This document shows positions 37,101 to 49,300 of a stretch of 64,000 bases of DNA, piece after piece. Positions within the stretch are counted from its first letter, which is position 1. Each line of letters opens with the position of its first letter. The notes beneath the pieces are model-generated. The model had not been told where the DNA came from. It saw nothing but the letters and a program-made list of their open reading frames with translations, and searched no databases. This DNA is from Syngnathus acus (taxonomy: Eukaryota; Chordata; Actinopteri; Syngnathiformes; Syngnathidae). The translations under genes and the position numbers were made by a program. The stretch spans positions 10,983,412-11,047,411 of the forward strand of contig NC_051102.1 in assembly GCF_901709675.1 (NCBI RefSeq), read 5' to 3'.

Positions 37101-40100
37101 GTGGCAAAGGACTCTGAGCCACGTCCACTTTGGAAGGAGTCTCACCGTTTGCGACCGACGAAGGCGGCAAGGAATTCATTTCCACCGTGCGCACTTGACA
37201 CCCTCAATTCTTTGGAGGCGTATTGTCAAGCCGGCGGAAGCGTAAATAACAATTTCGTAGCCGCTGAACAGCGGGCCAAATAATGAAAGAAAGCACAAAA
37301 CACAAGAGAGGAGTGAGTGATTTCTTTCCAGCAATGGTCGAATGGACTGAATGGGATGGGAAGAGACAGGACATTAATCAATCGACTTTACACACACACA
37401 CACACCGCTTTTTGTTTTTCTTTTACAAAGCACACGCACGCATATTCGCTGTCAGCCATTCTGATGACTTCCCTATTTACAAGTTGGCGCATGCTCTGCC
37501 GGGCGCCGAGAAGACAATCAATGATTGGATTTGCGTTTGTCGCCACAGGCGGCAGACCCTCTTGGGCATATTGGAGACATGGAGTCAGTGCCAAGCTGGC
37601 TCACATCTTACTTCATCGCTCGAGTGCGTCTGAATTTTAAGTACAAAGATGCATCGTCGGGGGATTCTGGCCGCAAGGCAGCAAATCTGAAGGAGGCGGG
37701 CAAGGGGGGAGCTGTCAATAAGCTACGGGGGAGCCTGACCCTTAGTGCAGATGGCCGGATATGAGGACCTACAACTGTAAATAGGAGTGCCAGAATATAA
37801 TCAAGACTCTGTGGAAGGCAGGGGACCCCTGGGGTGATGCATTCTATAATACAGGCATGGGAAATAAATCAGAGGGAGGGAGAGAGAGAGGGACTGTAAA
37901 ATACTAAACTGCCGCTGACGAAAAGTGTCCAACAAGATGTACTATTTTTACACGCACGATTATGGATGGAAATGAAACAGAAAGTATATTACTGAAAGAC
38001 AGATGTGAAATTTAAGGGTGGGGGTTGGAGAACGGAGAAACGTACACAAGGCTCTGGAGTGACGTGAAGACTCTATTGATTCTATTAATCAGACCTCACG
38101 ACTGTTTTGCCTAGCAACCAACTTCAAACAGGTTTGTCATTTCCTGCTGGGAATTCAAATGAGGCGTCACCAGCTATGGTTCTTAACAGGAATTCGATTG
38201 GACCCGAGTGGTTTGGTGGGCCAGTCTCAGGGGCTCGGCTCTGCGCAAATTGCACAAAGAAAGCCCTTGGGGATGCTCAGCTCAGGTGAAACAACCAATC
38301 TGAGCGCAATACTTTGAAGATGAAGAAAAGGAACAGACTTGGTTGAGGAAGAAATCAGACCAGAGTAGAATTGCCAACAAGATTTACAGTAAATATTCAT
38401 TGAATTCTGTCTTTTGAGTGAAATGTTTAGTCCTTTGAACCGTGCTTCTGCGTACAAATGATGCATGTGCAATTGCGTCTGTAATGCATATTGGTACAGA
38501 AAAACAGCTTGGCTAGCTACTTGAATGCAAAGCATGGTAAAAAAAAAAAGCTATAACTGGTAACAAAACACTCTGTCGCGCAAATGTCCATTGTGCCACA
38601 TTTCACAGTTGCCACCGTAGCCATGGAAATGGCACAAAGCCATTTGCCAAGGGTTGTCCTGCACAACTTTCTATGCAACCTCCAAATGAAGCGTGGACGC
38701 ACTTGAATTGACACGAAGGTGAGCTCGAGGGAAGAATGTGTGTGTGTGTCGTACAGCGAGTCTGTTTGTGCGCGCGTGTGTCTTACCTGATGAATGATCT
38801 CGGACACTGGCAGCTGATCCACGTACGACTGCAACTCCTTTTGCAGCTCTCCGCTTTCAGAACTAAAGCAGAAAAAAAAAGCTTTTTGGGTTCGATTTTT
38901 TCAAATGGTAAGCGGCCACCCATTGGTTTGAAACAGTAGACAATTTCCTGACTTTGGAGGTGCTATCAAAGGTGTAACTGAAGCAGGACAACTGAAAATA
39001 AGACAATCATCAGACAGTAATATCCTGCCTTCGCAGGGTTCCGTGAAAAAGGCAGAAGCAGGAAATGTCAACTCTTCTGTTATAGCGCCAAAGCAGTATT
39101 TCTGCGACAATTTGCGCCACAATGGAAAGACTTGTGAAGGCTAAGGTTAAATCTTTGGTTGTTTTCTTGCAGTTGCCCTTCAAAGGTAATTGCGATCAAT
39201 TCCTTACAACAATACCAATTAAGTCTTGAAAAAGCAGGTTGATTGGATACTATTGGTTGACAACTTGAATGTGTAGATTAAAAAAAAAAAAAAAAAAAAT
39301 CAAGACACTATACGAGCTCAAACAATGGAAAGGGCGTCAGATAAGACAATCAATGTCGCGGCAATCACGGCTGCATTTCTTCCGCACGCAGCACTAATTA
39401 GGTCAAGTACAACTCAACCACGTGTGCGAGCTTGTCTGCAATATTGGAGCGCTTCTATATTTTTCCAGACATTGTTTGGTCTTTTCAATTGCAAATTGAG
39501 CAAGACTCAACTCAAAGGATGACAGAGGAAAATCCAAGGTTTTCCCAGACAAAACCAAAAAGCACTCTTCTCCAAGCAAAACCTTAGGTTTCCTCAAAAA
39601 GTGCTCTTTGTGCGTACGTGAAAAACAAGGAGGACAAAGAGAAATAAATGGCCGCGAGGCCAGTAGACTATGAGGCAATTCAATCGAGAGCACTTTCCAC
39701 TTTATTGCGTAGATCTCTCAAACGGGCGGAGCCTCGCTGTCTGCGCCTGCCATCTTCAGGTCAAACTAATTCTCCGCTAAGAAACTTTGGCCGACTGGGT
39801 CACAAATCAAATAAATGGATCACTCGGAAAATGAACTCGGCAAAAACCTCGTCGGGCCACCTTTCGGTCAACAGGAGATGACTAACGGCGCAAAATGTCA
39901 TTACATTGTTAGGCCGTGCGTATAATGAAGAAGGGGCTGAACGCTCCATTCATATGTCTTCTCAATCAAGTGCAATTCACTTCATGGAAGAGCAGCTTGT
40001 TGCGAGGCAAAATGGCCGCTTGGAGAGAGCTTCGATGAGAGAGGACGAGTGAAAGAAAGCCAGTGGCCAAAAGTGGCCATTCATGCAGCGCAATGTTTAA

Positions 40101-43100
40101 TAACAGCCCGTTGACTCCACTCGTTGCCCTCTACAGCCGACAAAAAAAACGAATCAAAAACATTTCATTGACCCGACTGAATTGAATCGACCGTTTTGGA
40201 TCAAGTCATTCCAAATTGTGGCGCATCCTCAAGGGGGTAAGCCAGATCAAATTCAAAACATATGAAATACCCTTTCATTGGTCCACCATCGACCCTTCTG
40301 GTTTACATTAGAGATGCTCAAAATATGGTGCGCAAGTTTAACAACATTATTACATTTGACGTAGCATTTCATTTTGGTTGGGATCTAAAAATGGATTCCC
40401 AAACTATGAAGAATCAAATAAAAATATACATTACATTTCATCCCTGTCGGGCAAAAACTTTGCAAGTCCAAATGTGGTCAATTTGATATTTTTTCCACAA
40501 ATTGATATTATCGCAGCATTGTGTAACCCGACCGAGCAAGATGGCTTTTTTGGGGGGGGGGGGGGTTCTTTTAGCGATATGAGGACCGCAGTGATATAGT
40601 TTAATTGAACTGACTCTCTAATCGCAAATTATGGTGCACCACAAAAAAGATCCATGTGATAAATTATCCAGCTGCACGTATCATTTAATTGGCTTGGACT
40701 GACTCGCCCACTGGTTTGAATCACATAGCGCTCTGGTGCTCCCTTCAGGGGGTGCGCCAGACAAATCCCGTGTTTAACTTTGCATTCCCTTTAATTGGCC
40801 AGACTGACTTTTCAACCCATCAGTTTAACTCAGAGATTCATAAAGTGAGGGGTGCCCTCGAGGGGGGTGCAGGAGATAAAATACCATTTAATTAGCCAGG
40901 ATTGACGACCAACACACACACGCGCACACACACACGCAGGCTCAGCACTACTGATTAAGATCAGGTAATCCCAAAACGTGGTGCACAAATTCAAATAAAA
41001 ACATTCATGTTGAAAACCGTTTAATTAGCCAGGTTGTGTGTGCCTTGGATACGCCATCTCTATGGCAACACATGGAGCTCCCCATTTTCATTATCTGGTT
41101 TCCCCAGGTATTGAAAGAGTTGACCTATTTAAGCATGTTTTTGTTGTCCCCAACATAAAAATAAATATCTATTTCCCAAGGGAAGGTGGGGCATCATTAG
41201 CCGAGTGTGCGGCGTTGCCAACATGACTTTCATTATCACTTTAATATGTAGATTAGTTTCTCAGCAGTGATACGTCTAAAAATACTCCAACAACTAACTC
41301 ACAGAGCTTAAAATAAAGGTGCACTGCCGGATGAGTGCTGGGGCGCAATCAAAAGCAGTGACTAAACTAATTTGCGTCCAATGTTTGTGTTTTTAATTAA
41401 AAGACTACAGAAGTAATTTAGTGATTAAATTAATGTGTGTGTGTGTCTTGACTAGCAAGCATTTGCATTAAAAGCAGATATCTGCCTATTCACGTGCTAT
41501 CCTTTTTTTTTTGGGTGTCTTGATTTCAAAGCACTTGGATTCACTCTCACCTTGATGATTTTATTTTGTCTTAAGAGGGCTAGCTAGCTAGGTTGAACTG
41601 CCAATAAAACTTGGTTCTCCAGAATAAGAATTGCAACATCGTGTAGCAGAGTGTTTCTGGTCTGCATTATTGATCCACCAGCTACTAATCAATAGTAAAG
41701 TAACATGGGAAGTTGCGAGTTGCCTTGGGAATCAAAACAGCCAAAGACTATAAAAGAGGACAAGCAAGCGCTTCTAATGACTAATTAGCCACACTAAACA
41801 TTATGACTACAAGCTTTTAGTGCTCTATTGAGTCCAATATTTGTGCGGCTGGGAGAAGTTTGAATGTTTTTTAATGTAACTTTGTGTCGGCCAAAAACCG
41901 CATTTGTGTAAAGTCTAATATTGACAATAAATTCCAATGTGTCAGCAAAGGACCGATTGTCGATTGATTGATGTGATGAGATGTGTAACCAGAGGAGTTA
42001 CTGCATGGCTACTTCCGAGTTCAACAGTTACGACGCCTTCTTCGTATTTTCTGGCATTTTGCTGTCACCAGCAGGTCAGTCTTGGTACTGCGATTGACAT
42101 GTGGCTTGGCCTTGAAGTAAGAAGGGCTAGATTGAAGAGTCTCTACAAGCGTCGAGTGGCTTCACCCTGCAATTGTGCAACTTTCTACTTTGTGGAAAGC
42201 TAGAAAGTGAATGCAGAGCTCTGTTTTTCTCATGAACTGAGGGCACCTCTGACTGTCAGAATTTAGAGAGTATGCTCTGCATTGCAACCCAGACAAAACA
42301 ACCAGTGAAGAAGCGCAAATGAGAGAAATCCAATTAAATTGGGCTTACTGCCCTTCCATTACAAGCCAATGATAACAGCCTCTCATTAAAGTTTAAACCC
42401 AATTTGCACTCTTTTTAATTAAAAATCAAATGGCAGCTAATGATAGTATCTATTCTTTGAAGTGTATATTGAGTCGTTTTAAATCAATCTAGAAAACTAA
42501 ATAAAAACACCTTTGCTGAGGATAAGGATGGTCAGATGTGCTAGATAACAGTAGCCAAGGTACTTTGGTGCTGCCGTTTTAATTAGCAACAGAGTTCAGA
42601 TGGTCAATAGTGTGCGTATACTGAATGTGCGCGAAAAGGAAGGATCAATTTTCCAGAGGAATTTGTCACAGAGACTAGACTGTGTGCTTGGCTTGCTTAC
42701 TTACTTGTCTTCCACCAAAATGATGGGCTCGGTCAAGTTGATGGTTTCCCTGGAGAGCTCCACCTTGCGGACGTTACCAAAGAAATCGGTGATGAGGGCG
42801 CTTCCTGGGTCGCGCAGGAACAGGTCTGTACGGTAGCCCGTAGTGGACACGCACTGGCTCTTGGGGCATATTTTGAACTGCGGGAAAAACAAAACAAGTT
42901 AGACCAGCACAAGTTATTCAGTACTCAGTCATCCTGTTATTCAGCTGTCAGCCACAGCCCATAATGCATTGCCGCACGTCCGAAAAATCCGTCGCATCGA
43001 TCTCAAAAAGGCACCGGAACAAAAGTAATTAAAGGTGACAAATGGAAGTTGGAGATTATTTCTTCAGGCCATTTGATATTTGCTGGAATTGGGGAGAGGG

Positions 43101-45631
43101 AGGGAGGGAGGGCGAAATGCGGGCGCTGCCTAGTGTGCCAAGCTAGCACCACGAGTCAGCACAGCATGGAGCCAATATTCGAAACATAATGTCAAAAGGT
43201 CCACATATATATTCGGTTTCATGTCCAGCTAGTGAATCAGATTTGAACATGATAAAACATGAAGGCAACCCGTGTCACTCTTTGAAGAATGTCAATCGAA
43301 TGAAACGAGTTTGTGCGTCACGAATGCTGCTCTTTCACTTGGCCACCAAGGGGCAGTATAATTAGCATTACTGTAAGTGATGAGTGGGAGAAGGGAAATG
43401 AGCTCACCAGATCATTCATATTAGCTTTGCTGGTAGGGTGGATGTCTTCAAGGAACTCCAGAAGGTAGAAAGTGTAACGATCCGCCAGATGGACTCCGAT
43501 GGACAAATCAGGTTGGTGCTGCGTGATAGGACAAATTCGCCACCGGTCAATCTTCGTACTTTCACAATACAGAGGTTAATAATGGGAATGTTTATTAATA
43601 CGCTCCTCGCGGGAAACCCACCGACAAGGAGTCCTCTCCAACTTGACTGCTGGCCAGAGCAATGATGTTCGGCGAGTAGAACTTCTCGTACATGGAGGCT
43701 CCCTGACAAGTATCGATGATGAAAAGCAGTTCGTTGTACCTGGCGACACACGTCAAAAGAGAAGGTTTCATGCTCACACCCTTAAAAGCATCTTTCATTG
43801 GACGGTTGCTAAGGCAACTAAGTCTGGCACCTTATTTTCCCCTCTCAAATAACATTTTTTTTTCTCAAGAGTGGATGCAGCGGTAACCCCGTGCGTCATC
43901 CAGACAAATGAACGGCTCCCTCAAGTCGCTGTTTCCTTCCTTTCCGCATTAAGGAAAAAAACAACCATGAGAGGAATGCTCTTCAGTTCATTGCCGTCAT
44001 TGATCTCACACACGGGACCGTTGAGTGGACTACTGAGCCCCTTGGAACTCTGTTGCCAAGAAGAACAGCAGCACAGGAGCAGAGCACACAAACTGCCCCG
44101 CTAACAAACGCTGCTTTAATGTACGTTGTAACCGTGCTGACTGCATCTCTCCCTGCCATTATGTTCTGTTGATCTATGCAAGGAAGGATGAAGTTAGTAG
44201 TTCAGCCTAGCTTGTCCTTGGGAGCATTTCAATAGTCTGTGTGGTGAACATGAGCATTCCAGATAATACGACGTTAAGTAGTGACAATTAGGGTTCCATG
44301 ATGACAACATTGCACGACAATATTGTGTCAACAGATACTGATGTTTCATTTCTTGTGCGAAGCCACAATGCTTGATTGACACGTCATCATTTACCTCCTT
44401 TTTTGCCACATCTGCTCAAAGGCATCCCCCAAATCCACATTGGTGATCTCTTCAAAGTCTTGGAACTTCAGGAAGCCATTGCCACCATGTCCTTTAGAAA
44501 ACACACAAATACTAAACTAAATCAAAGAGTCACACTGCACTGACATTCCTTTTTCTCCATTTTGAAATGACTGCATAATGACCTGTCAGATAAATGAGAA
44601 TGTTGCTTCGGTCATCAGACAGGAGACGCTTGGAGCGCGGCGTGCTGGGCGGAAGCCTCCCCGTCAGGACTCGCAGAAAATTCTCCACAGTCACCTGGAA
44701 AATGGACCCAGCAACATTACACGGGCTCGCCACAAAAGTAAAAGCGATGACGGGGTGGGAAAGGTGGCTTGAACTTGGTTCTCGCCAAACGTACCTCATA
44801 ACCTCGGTAGTCCACCTCCACGTCGTCGCCGTACACGTTCAGCTCCAAGCTCTTGTGGCTGAACACGGTAGCCGGCTTGGGGTTTCTGTGGTTGCAAGCC
44901 ATGTCGTCTGCCAGCATCAGTACGATGTGACTGAGAGAACAAGCAAAAGGTCAAATCAACTAGAAAATGCCATTTCTATTGTGCTCAAGCGTTGACGAAG
45001 GAATCTGAGAGAATTGGAAAATGTAAAAAGCCCAAGTATTGTCGGTCTAATCATTGCAAAAAAGCAATACGTTTGATGGGGACTTGGTGAACGGCAACTG
45101 AAAATGACGTCATAGAGATGGCAGACCTTGACATGGGAAATATGCGATTTAACAATCACTTCAAGACACACACCTATCAGGGATGCCGAGACGCTTCACG
45201 CTTCGGTACACGGACAGGGTGTTGGCCACATGACGGTAGTTGAACCAGAATCTGGACGTACACGCCTGTTAAAAGCACACGTGTATGTATTAAGATGGAT
45301 AAAGAAATTGTCCACAAAGCGACGCGTCATCTGTGTGAAACTGACCAGAACTGCCCAATTATTGGTATGACCGCTGCTGAAGAACTGACCGGCGGACTCC
45401 TGGTTAAAAAAGAAAGTGTAGAAAGACACAAGTTTGAAAATGGTGTCAGTTCAAAGAAATGATCAGAGGATGACAGCACGGCAAGCTAACCGGCTAACCG
45501 CGTCGCCCAAAAGAATAAAGGGGTCAATTAATCGGGATTTAGCACAGAGCGGTGATGCTTACCGCGACATTTATGCCGTTCGTTGAAGAAAAGGTGCTCA
45601 ATAAGAGAGCGAGAGTGAGAATTTTCATCAT
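34162..45631 (-). CDS. pigk: GPI-anchor transamidase catalytic subunit (PIG-K/Gpi8)
   Basis: Eleven minus-strand exons: 45563-45631, 45346-45399, 45174-45265, 44795-44930, 44583-44694, 44395-44491, 43622-43739, 43408-43518, 42705-42877, 38787-38862 and 34162-34278 (stop 34162-34164), giving 384 aa (human 395). It is the cysteine-protease-like subunit of the ER GPI transamidase, which cleaves the C-terminal signal and attaches the GPI anchor. A signal peptide covers about residues 1-20. The C13 peptidase domain follows. The catalytic pair is present: His156 in TGHGGNG, first whole codon of exon 6, and Cys198 in [10 protein letters not shown], exon 7; both sit eight residues before the human positions. 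A C-terminal membrane helix (about 358-377) ends in [15 protein letters not shown] at 45631 was chosen because the signal peptide follows at once; an in-frame ATG at 45760 would add 43 residues without family match. The exon 2 to 3 join gives AVLACTSRF. No frame breaks. Introns 9 and 10 are 3.8 and 4.5 kb. Confidence 0.96.
40155..41040. repeat. diverged tandem array in pigk intron 9, unit about 95-130 bp
   Basis: The anchor words ttaattggcc/ttaattagcc followed by ag(a/g)ctgac recur near 40683, 40789, 40886 and 41020, with a poorer copy near 40272 (tttcattggtcc). Each is preceded by a ggtgc-gcc/agac block. Spacing varies because one unit has gained a CA run (40910-40938). Confidence 0.55.
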
Positions 45632-46136
45632 GCAGTAGTGGAGTGGAGTGAAACTGCGAAACCAGCAAGGCAAAGTGCTCGACACTCGGCGCGGTCCTAC
45701 GAGTACTTCCGGTTGAAAAGTGTCAAAATAAAAGCTTGTAACACGTTGCCGGCTGAGCAAGTCATAAGATGATGTCGTGAAAACTCATGATGTTTGTGAT
45801 GAGGTCCGATTCTACAAGAAGCCATTTAAGATCACACGCATAACATAGGAGTTTCCCCATTGAGGGAATAATAAAGGATTATCTTATCTTATCATTCAGT
45901 CGATATTGTAGAACGTGAGAATGGAAATCACTTTGTGAGAGTACTTGATATTACATTTAGTTTGTTTTCCCATTTGGAAAAAAGTCACGTGCAATATTTG
46001 TACATTGAATATATTGGTGAGCGTCAGGGGAAGACTCAGGCCCGCATTTGAATCAGCAAGGAAGATGAGGGAGGAGGCGGAGAGAAAGGATGGAGACAGG
46101 GGCAGGCAGGAGAGAGCGAGGAGGAGGAGGAGGAGG
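45632..46136. promoter_or_regulatory. head-to-head promoter interval of pigk and ak5
   Basis: Only about 0.7 kb separates the divergent start codons of pigk (45631, minus) and ak5 (46339, plus). An ETS-type ACTTCCGG word lies at 45705-45712, about 75 bp upstream of the pigk ATG, as is common at housekeeping start sites. The ak5 side is GGA-rich and GC-rich. A retroelement tail sits in the middle. Shared regulation is inference from the spacing. Confidence 0.5.
45845..45896 (+). mobile_element. 3' end of a fish non-LTR retroelement
   Basis: The segment tttccccattgagggaataa followed by taaaggattatcttatcttatc is the recurrent 3' terminus of a widespread teleost retroelement, ending in short TCTTA-type repeats. 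Only about 50 bp are present, within the pigk-ak5 interval. Recognition is from memory; the family name is uncertain. Confidence 0.5.
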
Positions 46137-46250
46137 ATGTCGTGTCGCTGTGGTTTCGCCTGCAGGAATCCGGGAGGAGAGCGAGCGAGCGCACGCACGC
46201 ACGCACGCACACGGCCGGCCACGATGAGCGCTGAGCTTGAGGCGCTGTGA
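46137..46250 (+). other. upstream ORF in the ak5 leader (37 codons)
   Basis: ATG at 46137 opens a frame that runs through an (ACGC)n stretch and closes with TGA at 46248-46250. A second in-frame ATG at 46224 would give an 8-codon version. The stop lies 88 bases before the main ATG at 46339. It is translated only if transcription begins upstream. Confidence 0.4.
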
Positions 46251-46338
46251 CTTTTCGAGAGTCGCCGAGGAGCAAGAAAACAAACTCAAGAAAAAACGAG
46301 ACGTTGGAAGGCAAACAAGTTGCAGAATCTCGGAGGAG

Positions 46339-49300
46339 ATGAACACCAACGATGCCAAAGAGTATCTGGCACGGCGGGAGATACCTCAACTATTTGAGGT
46401 GAGCAATACATGACGTTCCCGTTTCTCAGTAATATCTTGCATTTCCAAAAATGGATAAAGACGAGAGATTATTTAGGGAATGCTTCAAGTGGAACGCGCC
46501 GTCTAGACGTCTTCCTGCATCCTTCCATATAATTGTTTTAAGTGACAATCCCAGTAAGTGTAAGATATATGTTGGACACAATGTTCCTCTTAAAAAAGTA
46601 TGCTCCCTGCTCTCATTCACTACTAATCGTTTTACTTTATTATTTCATGGCAATTTATGAATTTACGGATGGATTCATTTGTTTGTGCCAACCGACATGG
46701 CAGTGTTGTTAATTGAACGTAATGTTCTATAGTAATACCAATACTTTGACCACTATTTTCACTGCTTGTAAAACTGATCAAGTCTTAGAAAATTCAAAGG
46801 TCTTGCATTTTCTTTGTAAAAAAAATATCCTTTTTTGTCATTCTTTTCCACAGGTGTAGCGTTTTCTTTTCACATTTGTTTGTAAAAAAATATCCTTTTT
46901 GTCATTCTTTTCCACAGGTGTAGCGTTTTCTTTTCAGTGTTACTCCTTCATTCTTGTTTCCTTATGCTACTGTATATCCCGATCATGATCATGAAATCCA
47001 TTCAAACTCCTGGATGCTCTTAACGAGGCCTCACTTATGAGCAATCGTCTACTACAAGCAAGCGATCACGGGCATTTACTGCCAACTGTTATTGAAGCGC
47101 GCCACAAAATCAATGTTTTGTTGAGTTGGAGGAAGTTGATCACACCTCCAGAGCCTGACTCTCCATATTTACCTTTAGAGCCTGCTGACGGGTCTGATGT
47201 ACTACCGTCCCGATGACCCAGTGGATTACCTGGAGGGCTGCCTGAAAAAAGTCCGGGAGTTGGGCGGCCCAGAAAAGGTGCGGTGGGACACGTTCGTGGG
47301 CCAGGAGAAGAAGCCGCTGCCCCCCCTCAACGGTGGCCAGTCGCGCCGCTCACTCCTCAGAAACGGTGAGGGAACCGGGCCGTCGTGAAATCTTGTGACT
47401 AAAATGACAAAGAAATACGGTCGAACTCGATGAGTCATTCTCAAAGTGTAGTTACTATGACATGACTATTACCTCGAGTGGTATGCGAAAGAAAATTCCA
47501 ATTCAGTTGTATTTCACTTTTGGCACCTTTACTAAGAAGTGGCATGGTCTCCCAACATTCACTTAATGAATCACGACACAAAATAAGACCAATTATTTAG
47601 AAAAACTGAAATGATCAACCCAATATTATCAGTATTAAGTGAAAAGAATGAAGACATTTGAAGCACGTTGCCCCCCGAGTGATCATAAGAATAAGAACAA
47701 AAACGATATCATTGTGAATGCCATTCCCAGACAAAAGGAAGAAAACATTTACAAGCCCATATTTCCTTCTCAAAATGAAGAGAGCATGATCTGTGGTGTT
47801 GATGCTATTTGCTGTGTGGAGTTCAAGATTTGCTGAGATTAGAGAGCAAAAGCCACTTTTATTGACTTCCAGTCTGGACCCATCTGTGCTGTGATATAAT
47901 CCCCCCCAGAAAGTGCCACAGGCTGTAAATCTCAACAGGCACTCAGTCATGACGGTGGAGTGAGTCCGCCAATTATTATACGTATATGATGAGCATTTGG
48001 TGCTGGATTTCATCTTGGTGGACAATACGTCAACTGGTTTCATTATTAACCAAAAAATGACACCCCCTTAGTCTGCTTTTTCTAGCTATTGCTCCAATGC
48101 AAAACATGGTGACGGTAATCCTGTTTGTTTTTATGACACACACACACATGCCCTTCTTTGACGCAACTACCCGGACGGAAGAAGGCAAATATGTGTTTCT
48201 GACAGGTTTGTGTGAGTACTGTGCTTGGAATTAATGATCAATAATAACTAGAAGATGCTTGTCACTGACTGCCCTCAGAATCAGATCTTTGCTCTTTTAA
48301 TTTGCTCATCACCATAAAACTGTCATCACAGATGTGCTCATTAGGGCAGTCATGTGTTTTTTTTTGGGTGAGCTCGACACCAGAGGCCACAGTATATGAA
48401 GCGTGATGGACAGCTGAGTCGTGCACGAAGAAGATCTTTCCCCACAGACACTCATGCTAAGGTGTGTGTGTGTGTCTGTGTGTGCGTGCGTGCGTGCGTG
48501 ACAGCGATGCCCGACAGTCCCAATTTCCCCTACAGACGTTACGAGCGCCTTCCTCCCATCAGCCAGTTCTCCATCGAGAGCGACTCGGACTTGTCGGAGA
48601 CGGCCGAGCTCATCGAGGAGTACGAAGTGTTTGATCCGTCCAGACCACGGCCCAAAGTTATCCTTGTCATCGGTAGGTGAACAAGAAACGCGCTCAGCTG
48701 ACGTGGTAGATGTAGTATCTTTTTCTATCGGTGATTTTCATTTCCACGTATTCGCGTGGTGAAGTAAACATAACGTAGTCAAGTCAAAGAACAAAACATT
48801 ACGATCAGAAAAAGTGGCATCAAATATCCATAATAATACCTAGATAAAGAAATGGAAAACAAATTGCTGCCAATTCTCGTTTGTCAGCATCAGGAAAGCT
48901 GATGTTTTCTTTCTAGCAAGAGCTGCTTCTTATTACTCTTCCAGTCATCCAAATGAATCTCAATGAACGTTTGTTTACTTTGCGTGGAAGCCTTCTTGTG
49001 GCATGTATCGTGCCACGTTGCTTTGTCTGTAAGCGAAGGGGCGGTGCCATATGCTTAAGGTGAGTTTAACATCATTAACATCATCGTTCCTATCATGACC
49101 TGTTTCCCACCTTGTCATAGAGCAGCCACACCACTATTAAATAAATACAACATGAACTGGAATATAAGTCAGCTGGATGACTTTTGAGGCGTCCATCATT
49201 TTGAAGTTCCTCCTGCCGTCAAAATGAAGCGAGCGAGAAAGAAGACGCTTTTGAAAATGTGAAACTTCACACCTATACCTGCTTAATCAGCCCCCAAACA

